Source: Megaustenia siamemsis
Taxonomy: Eukaryota > Mollusca > Gastropoda > Stylommatophora > Ariophantidae
Direction of reading: 5' to 3'
NCBI GenBank assembly: GCA_032433765.1
Contig: JAVIAB010000008.1
Coordinates: forward strand, 45,941,106 to 46,005,105
Length of the DNA: 64,000 nt
Of the stretch, positions 1-12,368 are shown one piece after another. The notes under the pieces are model-generated. The model saw only the letters and a list, made by a program, of their open reading frames with translations, was not told where the DNA came from and did no database searches. Made by a program: the position numbers and the translations under genes. Positions within the stretch are counted from its first letter, which is position 1; every line of letters begins with the position of its first letter.

Positions 1-1080
1 GTTACTAGACATACAATCTAAATGCACAATTCAATTATAAATTAAATGTGCATTCATTATTCAAATATTTAAAAACATAATAAAAAATATAGATGCCACA
101 ATCAATATATATATGTATATATATTTATATAAATTCAGCTTTATAGTACGATACCAATGGTTTCCATTTAAATATATCTACAAATCAACAAGTTCTGAAA
201 ACTGTGTAGGCAATATTCTGTTTCAAATAATACAACAGGAGATCACATATTGAAGCAGAGATGAAAATATACACAAAGCTTTGACATTTTCTTGTATCAA
301 GCTTAGATAAAATACATCCCACTGTAGAGGAATCTTTAAACAACTTTTATAAAATTATGTGTAAACTTAGACAAAATACATCTAATTTCATAAAATTGTA
401 CACATATCTCCTAAGAGGTGAGTTAAATACTTTGTAATGAACAAATGTAAATAAATTGAACCTGAAAATATGGCTCATTTTATGAGAATACCAAAAAATG
501 AAAACTGAAAAATTTACACCACTTAATGTCAATTACTAAAATATACATGTTATGGGCATACACATAAATATTTACTTAAACACAATTTATGTTAACTGAA
601 ACACTTCTCAAGAAAATACACCTTAATGATATTTAAAAAATAAAAAATGTCTATGTGAATACATAGAAATATTAATTGAAAAACACAACAATTTAAATAA
701 GGATACAAAAACATTGCAATTCAAATTACATCCAATTAAATATATTAATATAAAAAAAAATGGTAGCTATTATATATACATAATATTAATAATGAAATAG
801 ACCTTTCACTGTGAAACATTTCCTTACATAAAAAGCAATACTGGATATGTATGTATAATTATTATAACTCTTGTTTTCACATGACACTTAAGTATACACA
901 TTACTTCAATATACTTCTCATTTAAACTGTTTATACTATGCAAGAACAAACAAGTACAAAAATGAACAATAAATATTCATCACAAAAGTACGAACATAAA
1001 AAAGAAATCAGTGAACTTGCTACAACAAATCATACCAACCATCTTTTTTCATGTAATGTTTTACAAACTAAAAAACCTGC
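1..1080. other. AT-rich sequence without recognisable features
   Basis: Very AT-rich, with many stops in all frames and no family motif seen. It is 3' flanking to PITPNM and about 8.6 kb beyond its stop. Confidence 0.5.
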
Positions 1081-1103
1081 TAGCAGTTGTTATGGCACAG
1101 ATT

Positions 1104-1685
1104 CTTTCCCTTCTACCTTTCAGCTCTCTGTGGAGCATAGATCTTCAACAAACACTTTCCAAGACGTTCTGTTTCTTGTCATTATTTTAAGATCATTCCA
1201 TGTCTTCTCCATCATCTTTATTTCTGTCTTCCTCTTTGTCTTTTTCTCTGGGGATTCCAAAAAAAGGGGTCTGTTATGTAATACTCTCAATTGGTTTCCA
1301 CAGTTTGTGTCCTATCCATCGCCATCGTCTTCGCTGTATCTCTTTATCCACTGGTATTTGACTGGTACATTTCCATCTTTCTATGTTAGTGATTTTGTCC
1401 TGCCATTTCCATCCTTTTATTCTGTGTAAGAATCTATTAATAAATGTCTGTATCTTCATGATTGTCGTTTTTGTTGTTCTCCATGTTTCACAACCATATA
1501 ATAAGACTGACTTAACATTGGAGTTGAAAATTTGTATTTTTGTATTTAACCTAATTTCTTTGGACTTCCATATGTTTCTCAGTGCAACAAATGCTCCTCT
1601 TGCTTTTGATATTTTTATTTTGGTATCATTCTGTTCCTCCCTCTTTGTCGATATTACTGCCAAGATATATGTAAGATTATACATC
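1104..1685 (-). mobile_element. LINE-C fragment, 5'-truncated, old
   Basis: On the minus strand it reads ISKARGAFVALRNIWKSKEI, SVLLYGCETWRTTK, RFLHRIKGWKWQDKITN and RRRWRWIGH, the C-terminal region that follows reverse transcriptase in RTE-like non-LTR elements. It is flanked by a 24-bp direct repeat with two mismatches (1080-1103 and 1685-1708, core tagcag-tgttatggca-agatt), read as an old TSD. The same family recurs at 29815-30811. Confidence 0.75.
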
Positions 1686-1984
1686 TAGCAGCTGTTATGG
1701 CATAGATTGCAATGCTATAATGAATTCAGTAGCATTGTTTAGCTGGGAAATCTATGAATGCTTTGCCCATACATCCAGGTCTGGATCCTTGGTTGTCTAT
1801 TATAATTCTGCTCACTTCCCTTCCACAAATAGTGTTGGTCTAAAGACAGGAATTCAAATAAGCAAACATACATCACAGTTGCAGAATTTCCATAACTGCT
1901 CCACTGCCCATCCCAGCATTTCTCAAAGCAAAAAGTTCCTGTCAGACATTGATTATAGTTACATCTTCTTCTACCTCTAAGCAT

Positions 1985-2990
1985 ATAGGATCAAGTAGAT
2001 CCCATTTACATCCCTAATCTCATTAGTCTGTTGATGTGTGCATCCATTTCTCATCTATCTTCTAATTCTTTGATTTGGGAATTAATTACAACTATGGCAA
2101 TGTTTTCATTGCCCAAAGTCAGGCTGCACTGAATACTAGGACCACTAGCAAGTCTATTCACAATATTATTACTGTGAATCCCAGCACATCTTAGTACAAC
2201 CTCACCAATGTGCTCACTTGTGGGCCATCATTAACTTGTATCCTCTCCCATTGGATTATGTGTTATCAATCTTCTATAACAAAAATATGGTCGAAAAATG
2301 GAAATCCAATCATTGTAAATATATACTTTCTTCTTATCCTATAACCAACTCTTAGGTCTTTGAAGCAATACTGGTAACTGCAACCAGCTTTCTCTGCTCC
2401 TCCCTGCCTGCAGCCACCCATAGAATGACAAAATCAAGGACTGTCCACCATCCTCTAGTGCTATTTTCCCTCTTTTCTTCTACCTTTCCCTTTTTCTTCA
2501 CCCATTCACCTATCATTATGGCTTTTATCCCATTTCTAGGGTGCACAGGGATTTTTTTTATGAAGCTGGAGAATAAAGACTGCATGCCCAGTACATCATC
2601 ACAAGGTATGTGGCTCAAAGCTTTTAATTTCAACCCCGACAGAAAAATGTTTTTGACCCTATTGAGATTCAAACCTGCCTTAATATTATTTTGGAGAACA
2701 ACAGATTTGATCCATTTGATAATCAACTCTTTCACTGACTGTAATAAGCTAGACAATACGAAATACAACTTGGGTTTGTGTATAGAATATTGAATGTTGT
2801 AGAGATGCAGGGACTAAACAGTTTCCTTGGCTTTGAAGATTCAATGCTTTAGAGAAAACTGTATTCACAAATTCTCTTTCTAGAATCCTGATTACACAAT
2901 TACTTTACTTTAAGTCTGAACTTACAAATGATATATCAATGTCTATGAGCAGTTAACATTTGATTACTCATATAGCAGTGTGTTTACTGT
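1985..2990. other. unannotated flank
   Basis: No gene motif recognised. Open frames in 2352-2793 overlap on both strands, are low in complexity (Phe/Ser/Lys rich) and have no recognisable domain. Confidence 0.4.
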
Positions 2991-3240
2991 GCTCTATATA
3001 ATAAACATTGTATTTATTGTAGTGTGTTTAAGACTGTGTGTTTACTGTGCTCTATATAATAAACATTGTATTTATGGTAGTGTGTTTAAGACTGTGTGTT
3101 TACTGTGCTCTATATAATAAACATTGTATTTATGATAGCGTGTTTAAGACTGTGTGTTTACTGTGCTCTATATAATAAACATTACATTTATGGTAGCGTG
3201 TTTAAGACAGCATGTTTACAATAGTGCTTAAAATGGCAGA
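2985..3240 (+). repeat. 58-bp minisatellite (about 4 copies)
   Basis: The repeated unit contains tgctctatataataaacatt followed by tttaagactgtgtgtttact. Copies diverge by a few bases. Further decayed gtgtttat-type units run to about 3440 and recur at 7080-7330, which suggests one old array or family. Confidence 0.85.
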
Positions 3241-3929
3241 ATGTTTATAGTGGTGTGTTTATGACAGTGTATTCCTATATTCTTTATTTTTTATCTTTCT
3301 TGCACCGTCAGATATTGCATAGGGCTGGAAGGGTTTTTTGCCACCCATCTCTATTCTGGGCGAGATGTTCAAATTGATCTAATGAGTCTATGCCGTAAAC
3401 TTTGCTTCTCTTATAAGTGTATTCATATAATGCTGTGTGTTTAAAATATAGTGTTTAACTCTTTAACTCCAGACCTTCAATTCAAATAATCAGAAGTATA
3501 TGTCCAGACAGTTGTATGTGGCTCATTAACATATGTTCATATGCTAACACATTCATTGCTACCAAGGGATAAACATGCTGTGGCCAGGCTAGTTTTGGGG
3601 AATTTCTAAAAAATTAAAAATAACTTTGAGAAAATAAATTAAAAATTGATCTAAAACACAAATGTTGTTCAGACACTTTGCCCAGGAAAACAGAGAGAGC
3701 TAAAATAAGAGAATTACAAGGAATTAAAGGAAATAACAGCATAAATGTCAATGGGGTACCTTGTATTGGTTTCTACAGCCACATTTTGCAGTTCATATTA
3801 CAGAAAGTGTTAACATTCTTTAACTTGTCTCTTAAATTTAAACAGACCTAAATATGTAGAACCATACGAGAATATGGTAAAGTGAGATGGAATGTGGGGA
3901 AATAAAAAGATACAATTTTATATTACAGC

Positions 3930-3990
3930 TTTAAAAAAATGGGACAAAAAAATAACTCAACATTTAGATATAAAGCCTTCATCAGCAGAC
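3930..3990 (-). mobile_element. decayed Penelope-type hammerhead-like segment
   Basis: The minus strand reads ctgatgaaggc, a short spacer, aaatgttg, then ttttttgtccc. This matches the ctgatgaaggc / gaaacgttg / gtcc arrangement seen at 27238-27290 with the inner G lost. It directly adjoins the 76-bp satellite. Confidence 0.4.
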
Positions 3991-4470
3991 ACAAATATTG
4001 CTACTTATCTGTAAGTGAAAAACAGCAGTCCATCAACAGACAATGACAGTAGACAAACACTGGATCACAAAAATTGCTACGTATATGTAAGAGGGAAACA
4101 GCAAACCAACAATAGACAATGACAGTATAGACAAAAGTTGGATCACAAATATTGCTACTTATCTGTAAGTGAAAACAGCAGTCCATCAACAGACAATGAC
4201 AGTAGACATACACTGGATCACAAATATTGCTACGTATATGTAAGAGGGAAACAGCAATCCAACAACAGATAATGACAGTAGACAAACACTGGATCACAAA
4301 TATTGCTACGTATATGTAAGAGGGAAACAGCAATCCCACAATAGACAATGACAATATAAATAAAAGTTGGATCACAAATATTGCTACTTAACTGTAAGTG
4401 GAAAACAGCAGTCCATCAACACACAATAACATTAGACATACACAGGATCACAAAAATTGCTACTTATCTT
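3985..4470 (+). repeat. 76-bp satellite, segment 1
   Basis: About six copies of a unit of roughly 73-76 bp containing aaatattgctacttatctg and agacaatgacagtagaca, separated from segments 2 and 3 by later insertions. Repeat-internal frames give the spurious repetitive 124-residue ORF on the minus strand here. Confidence 0.9.
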
Positions 4471-4473
4471 TAA

Positions 4474-5159
4474 CTCTCTATGTCCATGGGAACGCTGTTA
4501 TGGTTACTTACTTACATTTTGCCAAGCGAAAGCTGGCATGGTTACTTTCATTTTGTTTCATTATAGTAAATACTACACATTTTAAGCTACCACATCTGCA
4601 AGGGATTTAACTCTAATATAATTTTCTGTCTTTAGGCACGCTTAGACTGTTTAACGAGGGTCTAATTTGTTCACAGAATCGTAAAAATTGTGTTGTTTTC
4701 TAAAGTCTTCAAACAGCTGATTCGTGTTTATAAGTGAAAAGTGGCTAGCAGCAGTGAAGTATCTATCGCTCCTAAACGTGAATTATTATTAATAGCAAAA
4801 AAAGCTAGGAATTATGTTCTGAGAACTTTGAATGTGATAGCGATCTTAGTGACGTTAGTTTTAATAGCACTGTCGGATTAAAATGGATCTCCACTTTGGG
4901 TAAGTGAGTACTATTTTTTTATATAAATTTTTTTTTCACAAATTTTGATTATTAATTTCTTAAATTCATATCCTTCAATTGTTTTTCAAAATATTGTTGC
5001 TGATTATGAATCTGTGCCTTTTCCCTTTAAATTGATGCCTAATACATATGTCTATGACTTGTTATAGTGAAAATATGAAATATTTAGTGCAAGAAGTATT
5101 TTCCATGAAGAGAAAATTACAGCCACACACTTGGCAGGGAAACACAAGGACATAAAGAG
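4474..5159 (+). mobile_element. piggyBac-like element with TTAA target duplication (non-autonomous remnant)
   Basis: The 686-bp insert interrupts a satellite unit precisely at its TTAA (4470-4473 and 5160-5163); the empty site, atctTTAAgagg, is seen in neighbouring satellite units. Its ends are inverted repeats of about 12 bp, ctctctatgtcc and ctctttatgtcc. Near 4745-4880 two frames read VASSSEVSIAPKRELLLIAK and then SENFECDSDLSDVSFNS. Both resemble the acidic N-terminus of piggyBac-type transposases split by a frameshift. The rest of the transposase is missing. Confidence 0.75.
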
Positions 5160-5666
5160 TTAAGAGGAAAATAACTGTCCATCAACAGACAATGACACTA
5201 AACAAACACTGGATCACAAATATTGCTACTTATCTTTAAGAGGAAAACAACTGTCCTTTAATAGACAATGACACTAAACAAATACTGGATCACAAATATT
5301 GCTACTTATCTTTAAGAGGAAAATAACTGTCCATCAATAGACAATGACACTAAACAAATACTGGATCACAAATATTGCTACTTATCTTTAAGAGGAAAAT
5401 AACTGTCCATCAACAGACAATGACACTAAACAAATACTGGATCACAAATATTGCTACTTATCTTTAAGAGGAAAACAACTGTCCATCAATAGACAATGAC
5501 ACTAAGCAAATACTGGATCACAAATATTGCTACTTATCTTTAAGAGGAAAACAACTGTCCATCAATAGACAATGACACTAAACAAATACTGGATCACAAA
5601 TATTGCTACTTATCTTTAAGAGGAAAATAACTGTCCATCAACAGACAATGACACTAAACAAATACT
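5160..5666 (+). repeat. 76-bp satellite, segment 2
   Basis: About 6.5 copies, period 76 bp (for example ggatcac at 5287 and 5363), more homogeneous than segment 1. The unit carries gctacttatctttaagagg and caatgacactaaacaaatac. It ends where LINE-A is inserted. Confidence 0.95.
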
Positions 5667-6363
5667 ATTCTATTGACCTTTTGAGCCGTAACCGGCCCAT
5701 AGGGCGTAGACTAAGATACACCTTCTCCTATATGAATTTTTGTTCTAGCAGTTTTCTTTTAAAGATATTTTATCAAATCTCGCCATCTGTCTCTGTTCTG
5801 TGCAAGCAGTTCTATCTCATTGAGGGAGCCGACTCCTGCTGCTCTTGCCTCTCTCATCAATGTTCTTCTCAGTGTCTCCCTGGGTCTTCCTCTTTTTCTT
5901 TTACCTGTTGTTTCCCATATGAGGGCTTGCTTTGCTATTCAATTATTATCTCTTCTCATCACATGTCCAACGTATGACCATCGTCTTTTCTTTATTACTG
6001 AAGATATTAGTGGTTGATTGGCGATTTCTCTATTTTCCTTGTTTGTTTTGAATTCGTTCCATGCTATACCAAGTATTTTCCTTAGACATTTATTTTCGAA
6101 TGCGTTCAACTTTGTTTCTATATCTCTTGTTGTTTTCCAGCTTTCACACGCATACATAAGGGTTGATAGTACATTTGATTTGAATAGCCTAAGTTTTGTG
6201 TTTGTGCTAATGAGTTTTGATTTCCACAACTTTTCAAGGCTTCTGAAAGACATTGCTGCTTTAGCTATTCTGATTCTAATTTCTTTGCTCGTATCCCCTT
6301 CTCGATCAATGTGACTTCCAAGATAGATAAAGTGATTGATCTCTTCTACAAATAACAATAACA
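5667..6363 (-). mobile_element. LINE-A copy inserted in the satellite (5'-truncated)
   Basis: The minus strand encodes the C-terminal part of the LINE-A protein: HFIYLGSHIDREGDTSKEIR, YACESWKTTRDIETKLNAF and VIKKRRWSYVGHVMRRDNN. It is nearly the same as the 58.2-60.5 kb copy, so the insertion is young. It splits one 76-bp unit and is bounded by the 11-bp direct repeat aaacaaatact (5656-5666 and 6364-6374). Confidence 0.92.
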
Positions 6364-6525
6364 AAACAAATACTGGATCACAAATATTGCTACTTATCTT
6401 TAAGAGGAAAATAACTGTCCATCGATAGACAATAAAACTAAAGAAATACTGGATCACAAATATTGCTACTTATCTTTAAGAGGAAAATAACTGTCCATCA
6501 ACAGACAATGACAATAGACATACAC
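6364..6525 (+). repeat. 76-bp satellite, segment 3
   Basis: Two more units of the same satellite on the far side of the LINE-A insertion. Segments 1-3 were once one array. Confidence 0.9.
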
Positions 6526-6737
6526 ATGGAAATATTATTTTCATACTACAGATAAGCAGTAATAATTGTGATCCTGTATTTATCTAGTGTCACTATCTAC
6601 TGGTGCAAGCTTTGTAGCAAAATTGTTCAGCTATTTTTGCTCTTTGTCTCTTCAAATTGATGTTTACTTAGATAAGTTTTAATACAGATTAGCAATTTAT
6701 GCAGAAGATTGATTATGTTTAGCTATATCATAATTGT

Positions 6738-7000
6738 GGGAGCCGCGATAGCTCAGTGGTTAGTGAACTGGACTACAAAGAACGTGGGGTAGGGTTCGAT
6801 CCCAACCGACGGCTTCCGGGTTCACACAGCCTTAAATGGGTACCGGATTTTTTTCTGGGAAAGTAAAGCAGAACGGGCGTAATACCGACCACATTACCCC
6901 AAAAATCATGTGCTGAAGGTCTGTAAAATATAGGGTCACTAACACCATATTTCCTTATATGCCACTTGGCGTGACGGGGGGGTACTTTACTTTTTTTTTT
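6738..7000 (+). mobile_element. SINE S1 (tRNA-derived), complete copy
   Basis: It starts gggagccgcgatagctcagt, with a Pol III A box in tagctcagtggttag, and has a B box ggttcgatccc at about 6793. A conserved body follows (aaaaatcatgtgctgaaggt; ggcgtgacggg) and a T-rich tail. A perfect 14-bp TSD, tatatcataattgt, flanks it (6724-6737 and 7001-7014). Other S1 copies: 42115, 42525, 42963, 47667, 62398, 62583. Confidence 0.92.
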
Positions 7001-7079
7001 TATATCATAATTGTAAGCTTGATAACATTTTCTTTCCAATTAAAAAGATAAATTAGGAGTTAAAGAATTACTATTTTGT

Positions 7080-7330
7080 GTTTGTGGCACTGTGTTTATA
7101 GCAGTGGTTTAAAATGATGTATTTAAAGTGGTATATTTATGGTGGTGTTTATATAGCAATGTGTTTATAACTGATGTCTTTATGACATTATTTTAAGATT
7201 AAGATATTTCATTTATGACAGTATTTTTTATAGTTGTGTATTTATGATAGTGTTTATGCACCACTTTGCCCATGACAGGGTGTTTATGGACATGTGTTTA
7301 AGGTTGTACGCTTATAGACATTGTATATAT
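7080..7330 (+). repeat. degenerate gtgtttat-type repeat
   Basis: Irregular repeats of (g)tgtttatagca/gtggtgt motifs, 15-30 bp apart, like the decayed end of the array at 2985-3440. No coding potential. Confidence 0.5.
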
Positions 7331-9224
7331 GATCGTGTATCTACTTGAGTATTTGTTTGGCAATTTGTTTAGTATTAGGATTCTATGAGTATTGAGAGTG
7401 AATTAATTTAGTGCCAAAGTAGGGATCTTATCAGAGATTGCTTTCTCTTCCTTTTGTACACATCTAGAATTGGAAACTTGACTCAAATTTAGTTTGTCTA
7501 TTTCCAGGCCACTGTTTTACTGTTTGACAATTTTTTGTCCCAGTAAGATGTGTTAACTTCAAGAGCCCTCGAAGTGTGTTTATAGTGCACATTTGTTTTT
7601 TGATGACATTTTAGTAGTCTTGCTACTTTTTTCAGCTCTGAAACATACTAGAGTGTGCTTCTGTTTTTGTACATTAAAACGGATCATAAGAATTGCTTTT
7701 ACAAAATTTGTAGTTAAATTATGATTATTTTACACAAGAGTGGATCACACTTATCAAAATTTGAAATATTTCCTATTATAAACATTATTCAACTAAATTA
7801 CCATTGGCACAAAAATTAACTATTATAAATTATTCATATTTTTGTGCAGTGGTATAAATTGGAACCACTCCTGAAAAATATCAATATCAAGATTGAGTAG
7901 AGTGTAGTTTACTCAGGAAATCTTCCTTCATAAAGACAGCAACATTTTTGGGGCTAAAATGAAAATATCAATTTGAGATTTAAAAAAGCAGCTGTGAGTT
8001 GCGTGCTTATAACAGTGTCCAACATTTAATTACAAAAGTTATCACTGACTAATCAATTTAAAGAGCTGACTGTGTAGAAAATCTAGATGTCCAGCCCATC
8101 TATGCTGCTTAAATTGGTATTGATTTAAAAGGCAAGAACTTAAAGGCTGATTTAAAACAAAATAATGCAATAACTAAACACACACAGAGAAGTGACATTT
8201 CAGAAAAGAAAGACAAAATACTGAACCATTCATGTTACAAGTAGATGGATGGTGGTTTACTATACTTAAGTGTGGTGATTAATTTTATTGGGGGTTTGAT
8301 GGGAGTGGGGAAAGTGACATGAAGACCTATCATCTATACACCTATACTGTACAGCAACTGCACTGGCTTTGTTGCCTTTATTGCCAAACCATCAGTAAAT
8401 ATTCTAGCAGACCTCAGAAATTAGATGTGAACAAAAGCTTGAATGCTTTTTTATTGTTGGAAAATAATTTAGCTGGTCTCTGATTTAATATCACTCACAG
8501 CAATAAGGGGTAGCTAGGAGACAGACTAGAACAAGGGTTCAATGAGAGGCTAAGAATAAAGACAGCATGCACAATGCAGTCACCACACTGTGTAACAGGT
8601 TAGGATCTTTATTTCTACTTTGGCACAAAAAGACCCATGGCATTAACAAGACACACACACACAAAAACTAAACATATTTGAATAGAAAAATGTAAACTAA
8701 ATCACATTTTAACAAGATGGTAAATTTATTATGAATAAGAACATATCCTGGTAACTTTAGACATGCCCGATATAACACCTAGGCCAAAGGAAATGATATT
8801 ACAAGAATGACATCTAAAAAAAAACACTAGATTTTTTTCAAACTTCTCACTCTAGTATGACAAAATATCTAGGATACTCATGATTGTCCAGCTTACTACT
8901 AAACATTTAATCTTATTCTGTGACCATAAACATGAAAAAAATGGTAGATAACATTTCAGAGCAACATTTAGGTATCTCTTCAATTATCAAAGCAGACATA
9001 ATAACAGAGGTCTGTCACCTGATATATGCCAGGAAAGAACAAATTGGTTTTCAGTTTTCAAAGCTGACAATCAAATCAGATTGTTTTAAAATGAATTCAT
9101 CAATCATCACAAGTAGACAACCACTTTATGTAGTTAAATACAGATCTGATCCATTTTCAAAGGTAAACAATCACTATCAACAGTTTGACATTGAACTTAT
9201 CACTTTATGTTGAACTGATCTGTC
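7331..9224. other. 3' flank of PITPNM, no gene seen
   Basis: AT-rich, with no recognised protein, RNA or repeat family. The 97-residue plus-strand frame at 8920-9213 lies partly in the decayed array and has no family resemblance. Part of this region may be 3' UTR if a distal polyadenylation site is used. Confidence 0.4.
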
Positions 9225-9560
9225 TTCAAAGTTAGACCACCACTTTATACAATCATTTACTAAAGCAAACTGTTTTCAAATGCAGTCCTTCACTTTATAC
9301 AGTCATTTGCTGAAGTTATCTGTTTTAAAACGCAGTCCTTAACTTTATACAGTCATTTGCTGAAGTTATCTGTTCTCAAATGTAGTTCATCATTTTACAG
9401 TCTTGCACTGAACTGATATGTTCACAAAGGTAGATCAAAACTTTATACAGTCTTACGGTGAAATCATCTGTTTTCAAAAGTAGATCACCACTTTATACAG
9501 TCTTATACTGAACACATGATCAGTTTTCAAAGGTAGATCACGACTTTATACAGTCTTATG
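9225..9560 (+). repeat. degenerate ~60-bp minisatellite
   Basis: About six units carry actttatacagtcat/ctta, tgctgaagttatctgtttt and caaatgcagt. They are diverged and lie in the 3' UTR or the immediate 3' flank of PITPNM. Confidence 0.75.
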
Positions 9561-9635
9561 TTGAAGTGACCCGTGTACTCAAAATATACACTCAAATAAT
9601 GCCTTACATTGAATGAAATCACTCTTAGATCTGTC

Positions 9636-9641
9636 TTTATT
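9636..9641 (-). terminator. candidate polyadenylation signal AATAAA
   Basis: AATAAA on the minus strand, 168 bases past the PITPNM stop codon. It is the first such hexamer after the stop; others follow (for example near 8608), so the real 3' end may be farther down. Confidence 0.4.
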
Positions 9642-9808
9642 TGTCACAGTAGACAATTCTTCCAAATGCCTTACAATGCAATAGCACAAACAACTTTCTA
9701 GTGATCATTCAAGAACTTCAATCTTCTTCTTTGTTCGCATGGAGCGAGTTGTGCTGCACTGTGTTCTGCACCTTGAGGTCAAGTGCATCAAACAAGTCTC
9801 AATCAAGA

Positions 9809-10150
9809 CTAAATATCTGTAGTCCTTCCATGAGGTGCCAGCTGTAATCTGGGCGAAGGTTCTCTGCCTCGAGGTGTGTTGTTGCTGGAGAAATCTTGAA
9901 CAACGATTTTTGTTTGGGCACCATCGCTGCCTGAGGGCATGGACATGTATTCTGAAGTGGAACTCACATGTCCTGGTGGATGAGATATTGTGCGCCGTGC
10001 TGACTTTTTGCTATCTCTGCTATGATGCTCATGAGTGGAAAGACGAAAGTTGGACTTGCGAAGGAACATTCGAGCATTGCCAACAGCTGGCCGAGTAAAC
10101 CCAGGGGACATAAGCTGGCTAAGGTGAGCTGAATAACCATCGGTTAAAAT
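9809..10150 (-). CDS. PITPNM: PITPNM last exon (C-terminal tail and stop)
   Basis: Acceptor tatcttccAG, 342 bp including the TAG stop. It starts ILTDGYSAHLSQLMSPG; the family has ITDGYAAHL at the same place. NARMFLRKSNFRLSTHEHH and RRTISHPPGHVSSTSEY follow and resemble the basic, Ser-rich C-terminal tails of PITPNM proteins. The last residues are GRTTDI. Adjacent downstream sequence (9225-9560) is a degenerate minisatellite. Confidence 0.93.
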   Translation of the reverse strand: MLTDGYSAHLSQLMSPGFTRPAVGNARMFLRKSNFRLSTHEHHSRDSKKSARRTISHPPGHVSSTSEYMSMPSGSDGAQTKIVVQDFSSNNTPRGREPSPRLQLAPHGRTTDI

Positions 10151-10279
10151 CTGGAAGATAAGAAAATAAACAAGAAAATTTAACTTTTTAATTTCTATTT
10201 ATAAATGCTAATCTGTTTTAACGTTAATACTCTCTTCACTTTATTTTTTGTCAAGCCCTGTAATTATATTTAAATAGCT

Positions 10280-10965
10280 AGGGTTATGGCTTTATTTTCT
10301 TATGAAATAATTTGTGACTCTTTGTTTTCATATGAGTCTACCCATTTATTTCTCTTATTTGTTTCCCCAATCATGTTTCTCTTTATCTTTCTAAATCTAT
10401 TTCTTTACATCACTGACATTGCTCCTCTGACAATTTTTCTATCAAATCTTTCTGTCTGTCCCTGTCAATTTCATCCCTCTGCTGCACAATCTCTCTCTCT
10501 CTTATTTACCTTTACATTTCTCTAACTCTGCTACCACATCTCTTAAAGTCCCTCTCACTCTGTCTCTGCTTCTCCATGTGACTGTTCCTCCCATTCCATT
10601 TTTTTATCTTTGGTAATTTCAAATTATTCTTCCCCCCTCCATCCTATTTTTCTATACTTTCAACTTCATCTCATTCTTTGTCCCTTCCATTTCATCTTTT
10701 CTATCCCTGCTACTTTCAACTCATTCATTGTCTCTCCTGGCCCATTTCTCTATATATGCTATTCTCACCTCATTATTTGCCCCTCCCATCTTATTTCTTT
10801 ATCACTTACCTTGTTCTCTATTATTCCATTCCCATTTCTCTATCTCTGCTACTTCTACCCTTATGACTGCCCCTCCCATAGCATTTCCAATCTCTGTTAC
10901 TCCACCTCTCTCTCTTTGTCTACCTGCTTACATCTCTGTTAATCTAATCCTTTCTCTCCCGAGAT
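10280..10965 (+). repeat. pyrimidine-rich tract with weak ~60-bp periodicity
   Basis: Nearly 700 bases rich in C/T, with recurring ttctctatctctgctac and cccctcccat words. Overlapping frames on the plus strand are low-complexity Leu/Ser/Pro and are not genes. On the PITPNM transcript this is a purine-rich stretch inside the last intron. Confidence 0.7.
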
Positions 10966-11019
10966 ATGTATATTTAATTACTTGCACTGAAGGCAAGTAA
11001 AATACTCTCATGACCAAAG

Positions 11020-12362
11020 AAATATTCCAGCGCAGCTTTGACACCACCAACAAAATGGACATCAACCAAATAAATATTCTAATCCAGCATTGACACAACA
11101 CAAAAAATGGACTTCAACCAAACAAATATTCTAATCCAGCTTTGATATCACCAACAAAATAGACATCAACCAAACAAATATTCTAATCCAGCTTTGATAT
11201 CACCAACAAAATAGACATCAACCAAATATTGTAACTCAGCTTTGACACCACTAAAAATGGACATAAACCAAACAAATATTGTAACTCAGCTTTGATATCA
11301 CCAATAAAATGGACATCAACCAAACAAATATTGTAACTCAGCTTTGATATCACAAACAAAATGGACATCAACCAAACAAATATTGTAACTCAGCTTTGAT
11401 ATCACAAACAAAATGGACATCAACCAAACAAATATTGTAACTCAGCTTTGATATCACCAATAAGATGGACATTAGCCAAACAAATGTTGTAACTCAGCTT
11501 TGATATCACAAACAAAATGGACATCAACCAAACAAATATTGTAACTCAGCTTTGACATCACCAACAAAATGGACATCAACCAAACAAATATTGTAACTCA
11601 GCTTTGATATCACCAAAATGGATATCAACCAAACAAATATTGTAACTCAGCTTTGATATCATCAACAAAATGGACATCAACCAAACAAATATTGCAACTC
11701 AGCTTTGACATCACCAACAAAATGGACATCAACCAAACAAATATTCTAACTCAGCTTTGATATCACCAAAATGGATATCAACCAAACAAATATTGTAACT
11801 CAGCTTTGATATCATCAACAAAATGGACATCAACCAAACAAATATTGTAACCCAGCTTTGACATCACAAAACAAAACATACATCAACCAAACAAGTATTG
11901 TAACTCAGCCTTGATATCACCAACAAAATAGACATCAACCAAACAAATATTGTAACTCAGCTTTGATATCACCAACAAAATAGACATCAACCAAACAAAT
12001 ATTCTAACTCAGCTTTGATATCACCAACAAAATAGACATCAACCAAACAAAAATTGTAACTCAGCTTTGACACCACAAAAAAAATGGACATGAACTAAAC
12101 AAATATTGTAACTCAGCTTTGATATCACCAACAAAATAGACATCAACCAAACAAATATTGTAACTCAGCTTTTACATCACAAAACAAAACATACGTCAAC
12201 CAAACAAATATTGTAACTCAGCCTTGATATCACCAACAAAATGGACATCAACCAAACAAATATTGTAAGTCAGCTTTGACATCACCAACAAAATGGACAT
12301 CAACCAAACAAATATTGTAACTCAGCTTTGACATCACAAACAAAAAGGACACCAATTAAACA
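11020..12362 (+). repeat. 52-bp minisatellite, about 25 copies, reaching the exon 12 donor
   Basis: The unit holds caaccaaacaaatattgtaa, ctcagctttgatatcacc and aacaaaatggacat. Most copies differ by 1-5 bases and some are shortened. The array ends within about 6 bases of the GT of the exon 12 donor (12368-12367). Confidence 0.95.
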
Positions 12363-12368
12363 AAATAC

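Noticed and set aside
6738..6810. A functional tRNA gene
   Set aside because: A and B boxes are present, but the sequence cannot fold into a full cloverleaf in this reading and continues into the S1 SINE body with a TSD.
10286..11000. Overlapping hydrophobic plus-strand frames that look like membrane proteins
   Set aside because: They come from a pyrimidine-rich tract and are open in two frames at once with no homology.
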